The position numbers and the translations under genes were made by a program. The notes beneath the pieces are model-generated. The model saw only the letters and a program-made list of their open reading frames with translations, was not told the origin of the DNA and did no database searches. This document shows, in pieces, positions 7,151 to 17,081 of a stretch of 64,000 nucleotides of DNA; position 1 is the stretch's first letter; every line of letters starts with the position of its first letter. The stretch is from Bacteroidota bacterium (GTDB lineage: Bacteria; Bacteroidota; Bacteroidia; Chitinophagales; Chitinophagaceae), in contig JAEZZY010000044.1 of NCBI GenBank assembly GCA_023418315.1, positions 1 to 64,000 of the forward strand, in the 5' to 3' direction.

Positions 7151-9778
7151 ATGAAAATCCTGGATATCAAGGTCATGAACGGACCTAATTACTGGTCGGC
7201 AAGACGCCACAAGCTCATCGTGATGCTGTTAGACCTTGAAGAGCTGGAAGAAAAGCCCACGAATCTGATCCCCGGCTTTTTAGACCGCTTAAAAAACCTC
7301 ATGCCATCCCTCTACGATCATCGCTGTTCGGAAGGAGTTCCCGGCGGATTTTTCATGCGCGTGGAAGAAGGTACCTGGATGGGGCATGTCATAGAACATG
7401 TAGCTCTGGAGCTGCAAACACTGGCGGGGATGGACACCGGCTTCGGCAGAACGCGCGAGAGTGATAAGAAAGGAGTGTATCACGTTGTATTTTCCTATGT
7501 AGAAGCAAAAGCCGGAGAACATACGGCGCAAGAAGCGGTGCGCATAGCGGAAGCGCTTATCAACGGGGAAACCTATGACATAGCCGCTACCCTGCAAACC
7601 CTCCGCGAGATACGGGAAAACGACCGCCTGGGACCCAGCACCGGTTCTATAGTAGAGGAGGCAGCAAGAAGAAAAATACCCTGGATCCGGCTGAACCGGC
7701 ATTCCTTAGTGCAGCTTGGCTATGGCGTCAATCAAAAACGCATCCAGGCCACCGTAGCCGGCACTACCAGCAGCATTGCCGTAGAGCTTGCCTGCGATAA
7801 GGAAGACACCAAAAACCTCCTCGAAGCCTCTGAGATCCCGGTGCCGCGCGGCAGAATCATTTACAGCAGCGAAGGAATGGAAGAAACTATTAAGCGTATA
7901 GGCTATCCCATTGTTTTAAAACCGGTGAACGGCAACCATGGCAAAGGCGCTACAACAAATATAAAAACCTGGGAAGAAGCCTTAACCGCTTTGGAAGCAG
8001 CCCAACAATATTCACGCGGTGTTATTTGTGAAAAATTCATTACCGGCCGCGATTTCCGCGTACTGGTCATCAATTACAAATTTGTGGCTGCCGCACTGCG
8101 CACACCTGCCGCCGTTACAGGAGATGGAAAAAGCACCATCCAAGAACTTATAGATAACGTAAACAGCGACCCCCGCAGAGGCTATGGACATGAAAAAGTA
8201 TTGACGGCTATCAAAGTGGATCAATTTACCCTGGATATGCTTGCCCGCAAAGGTTATACGCTGGATACCATCATCGCAGCAGGCGAAGAATTGTGGCTCA
8301 AACCCACTGCCAACCTCAGTACGGGAGGAACCGCCACGGACGTAACCGACTATGTGCATCCCAATAACATCTTCATGTGCGAACGCATTGCCCGCATCAT
8401 AGGGCTGGATATCTGCGGTATAGACATTATGGCACCCGATCTTACGCAGCCTGTAGAAGAAAATGGCGGCGCTGTGCTGGAAGTGAATGCAGCACCGGGC
8501 TTCCGTATGCACCTGGATCCTACCGAAGGCTTGCCGCGCAATGTAGCGGAGCCGGTGATTGATATGCTCTACCCGCCGGGCACTTCAGCGCGTATCCCTA
8601 TCATTGCTGTCTCCGGCACCAATGGAAAAACCACTACCACCCGCATGATAGCCCATATCGTAAAACAAATGGGATTCAAAGTGGGCTATACCACCACCGA
8701 TGGCGTGTATATACAAAACCAGATGATGGTGAAGGGCGATTGCACCGGCCCCAAATCCGCAGAGTTTGTCCTACGCGACCCTACGGTGGATTTTGCCGTG
8801 CTGGAATGTGCCCGCGGAGGCATCCTACGTGCAGGATTGGGTTTTCACCAATGCGATATAGCCGTGGTAACAAATGTAGCAGAAGACCATTTGGGCTTGC
8901 AGGGAATTGATACCCTGGAAAAATTAGCCCGTGTAAAATCCGTGGCTGCCAATACCGTTCCCGAATCGGGCTATGTAATTCTCAATGCCGACGATGACCT
9001 CGTCTATAAAATGAAAGAAGAGGTAAAAGCGAAAATAGCGTTGTTTTCTCTTGAGGAAAGCAATCCCCGCATCAAAGAACATTGCAAAACGGGCGGCGTA
9101 GCGGCTATCTACGAACATGGCTATATTACCATTCAGAAAGGAAGCTGGAAAATAAGGGTAGAGAAAGTAACCGACATTCCCATTACTTTTTCGGGAAAAG
9201 CCCTCTTCAATATTTCCAACACCCTTGCCGCCACTCTTGCCGCTTATCTTTCCGATTTTAAAACCGAAGATATCAGACAAGCGCTGCATACGTTCATCCC
9301 TTCCCCGGCTATGACACCGGGAAGAATGAACTTATTTCATTTCAAAGACTTCAATGTGATGCTGGATTATGCGCACAATACCCACGGTTTGCAGGCTATA
9401 GGCAAGTTTGTAGAAGCACAGGATGCCTCCGTAAAACTCGGCATCATAGCCGGCGTGGGCGACAGGCGCGACGAAGACCTTATTTCCCTGGGAGAAGAAT
9501 CGGCAAGGATATTTGACGAAATCATAATCCGGCAGGATAAAAACCTCCGAGGCAGAACCGAAGAAGAAATGATACGACTGATTACGCAGGGCATCCGCAA
9601 TATAAAACCGGATATGGACATCAAAGATTTCAGAAGGGAAAAGGATGCTATAGACCATGCCCTACAACATGCGCGTAAAGATTCTTTCATCGTCATCATC
9701 AGCGATGTAGTGCCCGATGCACTGGAGCAGGTGAAGCGGTATAAGGATGTGGAAGATGGAGTGCCGATAGACAAATAG
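7151..9778 (+). CDS. cphA: Cyanophycin synthetase (CphA1 type)
   Basis: An 875-residue protein with the three-part CphA1 layout. The N-terminal domain has H79-V-I-E82-H83-VALELQ; the ATP-grasp domain covers about 220-480 (EVNAAPGFRMHLDPTEGLPRN); the Mur-ligase-like domain has the P-loop GTNGKTTTT at 489-497. CphA1 uses ATP to build a poly-aspartate backbone and add arginine side chains, giving the nitrogen reserve cyanophycin. In some CphA1 enzymes the N domain holds a hidden hydrolytic site that makes primers, and the His/Glu residues above look like that site. No cyanophycinase or isoaspartyl dipeptidase lies nearby, although cphB is often adjacent. ATG at 7151 fits the family start (MKILDIKVMNGPNYWS). 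Confidence 0.94.
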   Translation: MKILDIKVMNGPNYWSARRHKLIVMLLDLEELEEKPTNLIPGFLDRLKNLMPSLYDHRCSEGVPGGFFMRVEEGTWMGHVIEHVALELQTLAGMDTGFGRTRESDKKGVYHVVFSYVEAKAGEHTAQEAVRIAEALINGETYDIAATLQTLREIRENDRLGPSTGSIVEEAARRKIPWIRLNRHSLVQLGYGVNQKRIQATVAGTTSSIAVELACDKEDTKNLLEASEIPVPRGRIIYSSEGMEETIKRIGYPIVLKPVNGNHGKGATTNIKTWEEALTALEAAQQYSRGVICEKFITGRDFRVLVINYKFVAAALRTPAAVTGDGKSTIQELIDNVNSDPRRGYGHEKVLTAIKVDQFTLDMLARKGYTLDTIIAAGEELWLKPTANLSTGGTATDVTDYVHPNNIFMCERIARIIGLDICGIDIMAPDLTQPVEENGGAVLEVNAAPGFRMHLDPTEGLPRNVAEPVIDMLYPPGTSARIPIIAVSGTNGKTTTTRMIAHIVKQMGFKVGYTTTDGVYIQNQMMVKGDCTGPKSAEFVLRDPTVDFAVLECARGGILRAGLGFHQCDIAVVTNVAEDHLGLQGIDTLEKLARVKSVAANTVPESGYVILNADDDLVYKMKEEVKAKIALFSLEESNPRIKEHCKTGGVAAIYEHGYITIQKGSWKIRVEKVTDIPITFSGKALFNISNTLAATLAAYLSDFKTEDIRQALHTFIPSPAMTPGRMNLFHFKDFNVMLDYAHNTHGLQAIGKFVEAQDASVKLGIIAGVGDRRDEDLISLGEESARIFDEIIIRQDKNLRGRTEEEMIRLITQGIRNIKPDMDIKDFRREKDAIDHALQHARKDSFIVIISDVVPDALEQVKRYKDVEDGVPIDK

Positions 9779-9829
9779 CCGGTAAGAGCAATGCTATCGG
9801 GAAGAAAAGTAGAGGGAAGCTAAACTGCT

Positions 9830-11263
9830 CTATATTCCCTTCAATTCGCCTACCAAATCCTGCAATATTTTTTTTGCATCACCAAACAGCATAGAGGTTT
9901 TCGGACGGAAGAAGAGTTCATTTTCGATGCCGGCATAGCCGGGTTTCATGCTTCGTTTGTTTACGATAACATGTTCGGCTTTTTCCACCTCAAGTATAGG
10001 CATTCCATAAATCGGTGAAGAAGGATCTTCTTTTGCGGCAGGATTCACTACATCGTTAGCACCAAGGATCAATACCACATTGGTGCTGCCCATCTGGTCG
10101 TTGGCATCTTCCATTTCCAGCAGTTTTTCATAGGGCACATCGGCTTCCGCAAGCAATACATTCATGTGGCCCGGCATACGACCGGCAACGGGGTGAATGC
10201 CATACATCACTTCTACGCCTTTGTCCTCAAGGGTTTTCTCCAGTTCATGACAGATATGCTGTGCCTGTGCTACTGCCAATCCATAGCCGGGGATGATGAT
10301 GACCTTCTGCGCATAAGCCATTAACGTAGCCGTGTCGTTGAGCGAAATCTCTTTGTAATGACCCTGCTCTTTGCTGCCGCTTGCACCGCCGGTTTTATTA
10401 CCTCCGAAGGAACCAATCAATACATTTTTGAGGGAGCGGTTCATGGCGTTACACATGAGGATGGTGAGAATGGTGCCTGCGGAGCCTACGAGAATACCGC
10501 CTGTGAGCATCACCGGATTGTCGTATAAAAAACCTCCGAATGCCGCAGCTACTCCGGTAAATGAATTGAGTAAGGAAATGACTACCGGCATATCCGCACC
10601 GCCTATAGGTAAAACGAATAGGATACCATACAGCAACGAAATGACGATAATGCTATAGAAAATAACAACGGTGTTATCGGGGCGCAGGGCTACCATATAG
10701 GCGGTCAAAGCAGCTACGATAAGGAGCAGAATAATGTTTGCGATATGCTGTCCGTTGAAGGAGCGGTCTTTTATTTTTCCATTCAGTTTCCCCCAGGCGA
10801 TGATGCTGCCCGCAAAGGACACACTGCCGATGACCATACCCAACACGATGGTGATGAACATCCCCATTGGTAGCGTTGCAAAAATGCCGGCCGGTACTTC
10901 CATCGCTGCTGCCTCCGCCGCGTGCGTAAGGTGCTTGAACTCGATAATGGAAATGAGCATGGCACAAGCGCCACCCATTCCGTTGAAAAGGCTCACCATT
11001 TCGGGCATCGCAGTCATTTGCACTTTCTTGGCGGCAAGTGTACCTACGATGGTTCCGATAATCAAACCCGAAAAAATCCATGCGTAATTGCCCAAGAGAT
11101 TTCCATCTGCATCCTTATACAGAAAGATAGTAGCAAAGATGGCGATGGTCATACCAAAAGCGGCTACAAGATTGCCTTTGCGTGCACTATCCGGATGAGA
11201 AAGCATCTTCAGACCGATGATGAACGTTACTGAACCGAGGAGGTATGAAAGTGGAAGTATCAT
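9830..11263 (-). CDS. pntB: NAD(P) transhydrogenase subunit beta
   Basis: A 477-residue protein: an N-terminal membrane domain of several hydrophobic helices, then the soluble NADP(H)-binding domain III with IIPGYGLAVAQAQH, GIHPVAGRMPGHMNVLLAEA and LGANDVVNPAA. It is the last gene of a three-gene transhydrogenase operon. Together the subunits use the proton gradient to reduce NADP+ with NADH, supplying NADPH. The three-polypeptide form matches that of Rhodospirillum rubrum rather than the two-chain E. coli form. Confidence 0.96.
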   Translation of the reverse strand: MILPLSYLLGSVTFIIGLKMLSHPDSARKGNLVAAFGMTIAIFATIFLYKDADGNLLGNYAWIFSGLIIGTIVGTLAAKKVQMTAMPEMVSLFNGMGGACAMLISIIEFKHLTHAAEAAAMEVPAGIFATLPMGMFITIVLGMVIGSVSFAGSIIAWGKLNGKIKDRSFNGQHIANIILLLIVAALTAYMVALRPDNTVVIFYSIIVISLLYGILFVLPIGGADMPVVISLLNSFTGVAAAFGGFLYDNPVMLTGGILVGSAGTILTILMCNAMNRSLKNVLIGSFGGNKTGGASGSKEQGHYKEISLNDTATLMAYAQKVIIIPGYGLAVAQAQHICHELEKTLEDKGVEVMYGIHPVAGRMPGHMNVLLAEADVPYEKLLEMEDANDQMGSTNVVLILGANDVVNPAAKEDPSSPIYGMPILEVEKAEHVIVNKRSMKPGYAGIENELFFRPKTSMLFGDAKKILQDLVGELKGI

Positions 11264-11329
11264 AAAATTCTTATTAAAAATTCCAAATCGAAGAACGAAA
11301 ATTCCTGTTTTTAGTTTCCGGTTTTAGAG

Positions 11330-11662
11330 TTATCCTTTCGGCTTTCCTTTTTTCTTTTTATCAAACATTTCCAGCATCCTGTCGGTTACTACAAAACCGC
11401 CCACCACATTGAGCGTACCGAGTATCACGGCGAGGAAACCAAGTACAAGCGATACATAATCATCCGTAGAGGCTTGCCCCATCACGATGATAGCGCCTAT
11501 AATCACTACGCCATGAATGGCATTCGCGCCGCTCATCAAAGGGGTGTGCAATACGGAGGGTACGCGTCCTATCACTTCTATCCCCAAAAAAATGGAAAGG
11601 ATAACGATGGTAAGTAGTCTGTAGGTAGCTTCGTCTGTAAAAAGATGTTGTATGGCTTCCAT
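11330..11662 (-). CDS. pntAB: NAD(P) transhydrogenase subunit alpha-2 (membrane part)
   Basis: A 110-residue membrane protein with three to four hydrophobic helices, corresponding to the C-terminal membrane segment of a full-length PntA. Conserved pieces include FLGIEVIGRVPSVLHTPLMSGANAIHGVV and NVVGGFVVTDRMLEMF. It sits between pntAA and pntB on the same strand, with gaps of 94 and 66 bases, and forms the proton channel together with the PntB membrane domain. Confidence 0.95.
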   Translation of the reverse strand: MEAIQHLFTDEATYRLLTIVILSIFLGIEVIGRVPSVLHTPLMSGANAIHGVVIIGAIIVMGQASTDDYVSLVLGFLAVILGTLNVVGGFVVTDRMLEMFDKKKKGKPKG

Positions 11663-11756
11663 ATTTTCAATATTGAATTTTGCGTATTGAGTTTTGGATG
11701 AATGGTTCTTTAAATTTTGGAATTTTGGTCTTTCTCTTTCCGATTTTTCGTTGGGA

Positions 11757-12872
11757 TTATACTAATCCTTTCACCCGTTCATTCACGATCTCTCCGTTAT
11801 AGGTTATCGCCGTTCCTTTCACTAAATCATCTTCAAAATTCAAACTCAAATTACCTTCTTTATCTATGATCAGTTTTAAAAAGTTCAGCACATTCTTCGC
11901 ATATACCTTGCTTGCATCGGAGGGGGCTGTGGCTGCTAAGGCGCTGTTGCCAATTATGGCGACGCCGTTCTGCATCACCGTTTGGTTGTTTCGGGTATAA
12001 TCGGTATTGCCGCCTGTGGCTGCGGCAAGGTCTATGATTACCGAACCGGGGCGCATATCGGCTATCATTTCTTTAGTAATAAGAATAGGCGCTTGCCTGC
12101 CGGGTATCTGCGCGGTGGTGATGATGATATCCGCTTTTTTGGCGCTTTCATGAATACGCGCTTTTTGCCGTTGCTGAAATTCTTCGCTTTGCTCCACCGC
12201 ATAACCGCCTGCTTTACTGGCATCGGCGGCCCCCTCCACTTCTATAAATTTCGCACCGAGGCTTTGCACTTCTTCTTTTACAGCGGGCCGGGTATCAAAA
12301 ACTTCTACTACCGCACCCAACCGCCGTGCCGTTGCGATTGCTTGTAAACCCGCCACACCTGCTCCGAGCACCAACAGTTTTGCGGGAGGGATAGAACCTG
12401 CTGCGGTCATGAACATAGGGAAGTAACGACAATATTGCGTAGCGGCTAAAAGTACAGCTTTATAGCCCGCTATATTGGCTTGCGAACTGAGTACGTCCAT
12501 CGCCTGCGCACGCGTGGTACGCGGGATGGTATCCAGGCTGAAGGTGGTGATGTTGCGCTCCGCCCATGCTTTTATTTGTGCTGTATTGAAGAGTGGCTGA
12601 TAGACACCGAGAATGGTTTTGCCCGGAGGAATGTCGTTGGCTATATTTTCGGGGTGGATGGAAAGGATGACCTCTGCCTGATGCAGAATGGCGCTGCGAT
12701 TTTTTATTTCCGCCCCTGCTTTTTCATATCCTTCATTATTGAAAAATGCGTTCATGCCGGCATCTTGTTCTACCCAAACCTGCACGTTCATTTTCGTAAG
12801 TGCCTGCACCACTTCGGGTACAAGGGAAACACGTGGCTCGTGTGCTTGCTCTTTTAAGACTCCTATAATCAT
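11757..12872 (-). CDS. pntAA: NAD(P) transhydrogenase subunit alpha-1 (NAD-binding)
   Basis: A 371-residue soluble subunit related to alanine dehydrogenase. It has MIIGVLKEQ at the start, the RAQAMDVLSSQANIAGYKAV signature, the Rossmann turn VLGAGVAGLQAIATARRLGA and the catalytic-region motif IPGRQAPILITKEM. It binds NAD(H) and passes hydride to the PntB NADP site. It is the first gene of the pnt operon. Its length equals that of the split alpha-1 subunit of other bacteria. Confidence 0.95.
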   Translation of the reverse strand: MIIGVLKEQAHEPRVSLVPEVVQALTKMNVQVWVEQDAGMNAFFNNEGYEKAGAEIKNRSAILHQAEVILSIHPENIANDIPPGKTILGVYQPLFNTAQIKAWAERNITTFSLDTIPRTTRAQAMDVLSSQANIAGYKAVLLAATQYCRYFPMFMTAAGSIPPAKLLVLGAGVAGLQAIATARRLGAVVEVFDTRPAVKEEVQSLGAKFIEVEGAADASKAGGYAVEQSEEFQQRQKARIHESAKKADIIITTAQIPGRQAPILITKEMIADMRPGSVIIDLAAATGGNTDYTRNNQTVMQNGVAIIGNSALAATAPSDASKVYAKNVLNFLKLIIDKEGNLSLNFEDDLVKGTAITYNGEIVNERVKGLV

Positions 12873-13091
12873 CAGAACGAATTAGGTGCAGAAAAATAAT
12901 AAAAAAAATTAGCATTCCTATCCATTCCTCAAAATATAGGTCTTTATCCTGCCTTTGTCATGACATGGACAAGCCTAATAGTAGCTATGGCGATGAATGG
13001 TGCTATCGCCGCAAAAGCAAAATAGGAATCCTGCTGCTTGGACCATAAAAATCACTTGATATTTTGCCCGGTGAGCCTTTTTATAGGCAAA

Positions 13092-13119
13092 TAAAAAAGA
13101 GCCGCAGTTTGCGACTCTT
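13092..13119 (-). terminator. Rho-independent terminator of gcvP
   Basis: On the minus strand AAGAGTCGCA pairs with TGCGGCTCTT (one internal mismatch) over a three-base loop, and a T-run follows. It lies about 28 bases after the gcvP stop. Confidence 0.75.
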
Positions 13120-13146
13120 CAGGAAATTTAGATATGATATAGGCGT

Positions 13147-16029
13147 TTAGGCTTCTTCTTCTGCGTAAGCGCTTGTAGGCTCACAAGTACAGATGAGATT
13201 TCTGTCGCCATAGGTATTGTTTACACGAGCTACGCTTGGCCAGAATTTATTCAGACGCACATAGCCGAGTGGGAAAGCGGCAGATTCGCGGGTATAAGCA
13301 TGTGTCCATTCCTGCGCTGTAACTTCCATCTGCGTATGCGGTGCGTTTTTCAACGGATTGTCTTTCTTGTCTGCTTTTCCGTCCTCTATTGCGCGTATTT
13401 CTTTTCTTATTTCTAACAAGGCATCACAGAAACGATCCAGTTCGGCTTTATCTTCGCTTTCAGTAGGCTCTATCATGATAGTGCCCGGCACGGGAAAGCT
13501 CATTGTGGGTGCGTGGAATCCGTAATCCATCAAGCGTTTTGCTACATCTTCCGCTTCTATTTCGGCTGTTTTTTTGAAGGGGCGAAGATCTACGATAAAT
13601 TCATGTGCGCAGGTGCCACCGGTGCCGCTGTAAAGAATGTCAAAATCATTCTGCAAACGGGCGCGCATATAATTTGCATTCAGAATGGCATATTCGGTTG
13701 CGTTTTTTAATCCTTTTGCTCCCAGCATACGGATGTACGCATAGGAAATCAATAGGATGCTGGCAGAGCCGTAAGGCGCAGCTGATACGGCGTTTGCAGG
13801 TGTGGTATCCGTTTCGCTGATAAAACCGGGAAGGAAGGGTGCCAGGTGTTTTTTTACACAAATAGGTCCCATGCCGGGGCCGCCGCCGCCGTGCGGTATG
13901 GCAAAGGTTTTATGAAGATTTAAGTGGCAAACATCCGCGCCGATAAGTCCCGGAGCAGTCAAGCCTACCTGTGCATTCATATTGGCGCCATCCATATAAA
14001 CTTGTCCGCCATGCGCATGGATAACTGCCGTGATTTCTTTTACGGTTTCTTCATATATGCCGTATGTGGACGGATAGGTAATCATAATGCCCGCAAGGTT
14101 TGCTGCATATTGCTCGGCTTTGGCTTTCAGGTCTTCCACGTCAATATAACCATTTTCCAATGCTTTCACCACTACTACTTTATAGCCTGCCATCACTGCA
14201 GAGGCCGGGTTGGTGCCATGGGCGGAGATAGGAATCAGCATCACATTCCGGTTGCTTTGTCCTTGGCTGAGGTGGTAATTTCTGATGGCTAAAAGTCCGG
14301 AATATTCGCCTTGCGCACCGCTGTTGGGTTGCAGGCTGCACGCATCTAAGCCGGTGATTTCGGAAAGGTATTTGGAAAGTTCGTGTACGATTTGCAGATA
14401 ACCCTTTGTTTGTTCTTTAGGAGCAAAGGGATGCATCTTGCTCCAATGGCTCCAACTTAAAGGAATCATTTCTGTAGCAGCGTTCAGCTTCATAGTGCAA
14501 GAGCCTAAGGAAATCATGCTGGTATTCAGAGAAAGATCTTTATTCTCCAGCATTTTTATGTAGCGCATCATTTGCGTTTCGCTATGATGACTGTTGAAAA
14601 CACTATGCGTTAAAAAGGAAGAGGTGCGGGTCAGAGCAGAGGGGATGCAGGTTAATGCCTGGTCATGGTCAATGCTGAAGCCTACGCTGTCTTCTTCGGC
14701 AGCAGAAAATATTTCCAGAATATCAAACACATCGGAAATAGTGGTGGTTTCATCTAAGGAAATGCTGATATGGTTATCGGCTCCGTATTTGAAATTAATC
14801 TTTGCGGCTTCCGCCTTTGTACGGATGCTGTTTACATCATTTACCTTCACGGTGAGGGTATCGAAGAAGGAAGTGGAAACTAAGGAAATGCCGGAATCGG
14901 CAAGGCTTTCGGCAAGGGTTTGCGTAAGGATAGCCACTCGTTTTGCGATATGGGTCAGCCCGTCCGGACCGTGATATACGGCATACATAGCTGCCATGTT
15001 CGCCAGCAAAGCCTGCGCTGTACAAATATTTGATGTCGCTTTTTCGCGTTTGATGTGTTGCTCGCGGGTTTGGAGCGCCATACGCAAAGCACGGTTGCCC
15101 TTAGCATCCACGCTGATGCCTATGATGCGGCCGGGGATATTGCGTTTAAATTCATCTTTACAAGAGAAAAATGCTGCATGTGGACCGCCAAAGCCCAGAG
15201 GTACGCCAAAGCGCTGGGCGGAGCCAAAGGCTACATCTGCATCCAGCTCGCCGGGCGGTGTGAGCAAGGTAAGCGCCAGCAAATCGGTTGCCATGGCTAC
15301 GTAAGCACCGGCTGCATGTGCTTGTTGTATGAATGATTTATAATCTTCCACACTACCTTGCGCATTCGGGTATTGTACCAAAACGCCGAAATAGCTATTG
15401 TCTATCGTAGCGGTTTTATAATCGCCGAAAACCACTTCTATATTTAGCGGGTTGGCACGGGTAATCACCACATCTTTGGTTTGCGGAAAGGTGGTATTAT
15501 CTACAAAAAATTTAGGACGTTCTATGTTATCCATGTTTTTGTTCAGCGTATGATAGAACATGGACATGGCTTCTGCGGCGGCTGTAGCTTCATCTAACAA
15601 AGAAGCGTTGGCTATAGGCAGGGCGGTGAGGTCGCTCACCATCGTCTGAAAATTCAGCAGACTTTCTAAGCGTCCTTGCGAAATCTCTGCCTGATAAGGT
15701 GTGTACTGAGTGTACCATCCGGGGTTTTCAAAAATATTTCTGAGAATGACGCTTGGGGTAATCGTGTCATAATATCCTTGCCCGATATAGGACTTGAAAA
15801 TTTTGTTTTTAAGCGAAATCTCTTTCAACTCGCGGAGGTAGTCCGATTCGCTGGTGGAAGGCGGTACATTTAGTTCTTGCGGCCACCGGATATCGCCGGG
15901 TACGGTTCGATCTATTAATTCCTGCATGTTGCTTACGCCTATAGTCCGGAGCATTTCCTGGGTTTCATGCGCATCCGGACCGATATGACGCCGGATAAAT
16001 TCTTCTTGCTGTAACTTGAGCAAATCCAT
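13147..16029 (-). CDS. gcvP: Glycine dehydrogenase (decarboxylating), P protein
   Basis: A 960-residue single-chain P protein. The PLP lysine lies in NLHKTFAIPHGGGGPGMGP (about K707), and the N-terminal half shows ADLLALTLLTPPGELDADVA and GFGGPHAAFF. The enzyme decarboxylates glycine and passes the aminomethyl group to the lipoyl arm of GcvH, whose gene is at 43163-43540 in this window; the T and L proteins are not seen here. It has its own promoter and terminator, so it is a single-gene unit. Start MDLLKLQQEEFIRRHIGPD matches the family. Confidence 0.97.
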   Translation of the reverse strand: MDLLKLQQEEFIRRHIGPDAHETQEMLRTIGVSNMQELIDRTVPGDIRWPQELNVPPSTSESDYLRELKEISLKNKIFKSYIGQGYYDTITPSVILRNIFENPGWYTQYTPYQAEISQGRLESLLNFQTMVSDLTALPIANASLLDEATAAAEAMSMFYHTLNKNMDNIERPKFFVDNTTFPQTKDVVITRANPLNIEVVFGDYKTATIDNSYFGVLVQYPNAQGSVEDYKSFIQQAHAAGAYVAMATDLLALTLLTPPGELDADVAFGSAQRFGVPLGFGGPHAAFFSCKDEFKRNIPGRIIGISVDAKGNRALRMALQTREQHIKREKATSNICTAQALLANMAAMYAVYHGPDGLTHIAKRVAILTQTLAESLADSGISLVSTSFFDTLTVKVNDVNSIRTKAEAAKINFKYGADNHISISLDETTTISDVFDILEIFSAAEEDSVGFSIDHDQALTCIPSALTRTSSFLTHSVFNSHHSETQMMRYIKMLENKDLSLNTSMISLGSCTMKLNAATEMIPLSWSHWSKMHPFAPKEQTKGYLQIVHELSKYLSEITGLDACSLQPNSGAQGEYSGLLAIRNYHLSQGQSNRNVMLIPISAHGTNPASAVMAGYKVVVVKALENGYIDVEDLKAKAEQYAANLAGIMITYPSTYGIYEETVKEITAVIHAHGGQVYMDGANMNAQVGLTAPGLIGADVCHLNLHKTFAIPHGGGGPGMGPICVKKHLAPFLPGFISETDTTPANAVSAAPYGSASILLISYAYIRMLGAKGLKNATEYAILNANYMRARLQNDFDILYSGTGGTCAHEFIVDLRPFKKTAEIEAEDVAKRLMDYGFHAPTMSFPVPGTIMIEPTESEDKAELDRFCDALLEIRKEIRAIEDGKADKKDNPLKNAPHTQMEVTAQEWTHAYTRESAAFPLGYVRLNKFWPSVARVNNTYGDRNLICTCEPTSAYAEEEA

Positions 16030-16085
16030 AGAATGTCGTTGATTTTTTTAGGAAAAAGATGTGTCCGCCTTTGGAAACGGGCACG

Positions 16086-16117
16086 CAAAATTACGAGTTT
16101 GGCAGGGATTAGCAAAA
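16086..16117 (-). promoter_or_regulatory. Promoter of gcvP
   Basis: On the minus strand TTTTG (16117-16113) is followed after 19 bases by TAATTTTG (16093-16086), a full match to the Bacteroidota promoter. It leaves a leader of roughly 50 bases before the gcvP ATG. Confidence 0.7.
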
Positions 16118-16313
16118 GTGCTATTTATTCCGGGTGTTTTTTCAAAAACTTGCGCTTTTACCCTAAACATTTCTATTTTTTTCATTATAATTTTCGATTG
16201 CAAAAATTTTCACCCTATGCGCTGCCGGACAACTACAACCCATACATCCCATAAAACGATTGGTGCAACTTTAAAACGATATAAAATGTTCTAAATAGTT
16301 GGAGGCTGATTCT

Positions 16314-17081
16314 TTATTTGATGTATTTTTCAAACGGTTTTACAAATTTCGTAATCATATCATTTGCTCGTTTTTTGGCTTGTGTTACAAAATGTTGTAG
16401 ATACAATTTTGCCCAATCTTCCATTGTTCCGCTAAATGATTGATTCAAATCCCGAACGTGAAATTGTATTTGCATTGCTGCTGTCCAATTGATGTATAAA
16501 TTTTCGGGATTGCTTTTGAACAAACAAGCAAAATGTGTGTCTTTACAAACTAATTTGTCGTTATCAAGCAACCAATCAATTTCAAAATAGTTGATTGTAA
16601 AATCATCAAACTCTTCATTATCCAACATTTTTGCACAAACTTGTGCCAACTTAAAAGCAGAAATAATGTTGGGAGGTTGTGCAGATTTGGAAATATTGCG
16701 GGTTTTGATGTCAATGATTTCGTAAAAATTATCTTTTACTACTAAAATGTCAGCGGTGTCGTTTTGTTTTTCATCAAACAGATTTTCAATGCTCCATTTG
16801 TCTGTTGCATTTTTTCCACGACTTAGCAAAAACAAAACAGTTGGCGAATTGAACAAATTCTGCCTTGCTTCAAAACCGATTACGTTTGGATTTTTACTGA
16901 ACAAATCATTTAAAAATTCGTATTGACGAAACGTGTTTTTCGGGAATTGTTTTTTGATTTCTGCGTAAACGTGTTTGTCAAAAGGTTCACCTGCTGCGTG
17001 TCCGGATAATGTTCCTGAAAGAGGTTTCGGAACAGAAGTTCCTTTTATGTTCTTTGCTAACTTGGTGTAATTGACATTCAT
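16314..17081 (-). CDS. HincII-like type II restriction endonuclease
   Basis: A 255-residue protein that closely resembles HincII (about 257 residues) along its whole length as I recall that sequence, including SGTLSGHAAGEPF, LFNSP, FLLSRGK, WSIENLF, EKQNDTADIL, KTRNISKSAQ and INWTAAMQIQFHVRDL. The catalytic triad expected from HincII (D114, D127, K129) is found at D111, D124 and K126, and the DNA-intercalating Gln138 corresponds to Q135. It should cut GTYRAC, which is a prediction. It overlaps the methylase gene by four bases (ATGA). The pair is strongly AT-rich against gcvP and rlmN on either side, which points to horizontal transfer. Confidence 0.92.
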   Translation of the reverse strand: MNVNYTKLAKNIKGTSVPKPLSGTLSGHAAGEPFDKHVYAEIKKQFPKNTFRQYEFLNDLFSKNPNVIGFEARQNLFNSPTVLFLLSRGKNATDKWSIENLFDEKQNDTADILVVKDNFYEIIDIKTRNISKSAQPPNIISAFKLAQVCAKMLDNEEFDDFTINYFEIDWLLDNDKLVCKDTHFACLFKSNPENLYINWTAAMQIQFHVRDLNQSFSGTMEDWAKLYLQHFVTQAKKRANDMITKFVKPFEKYIK

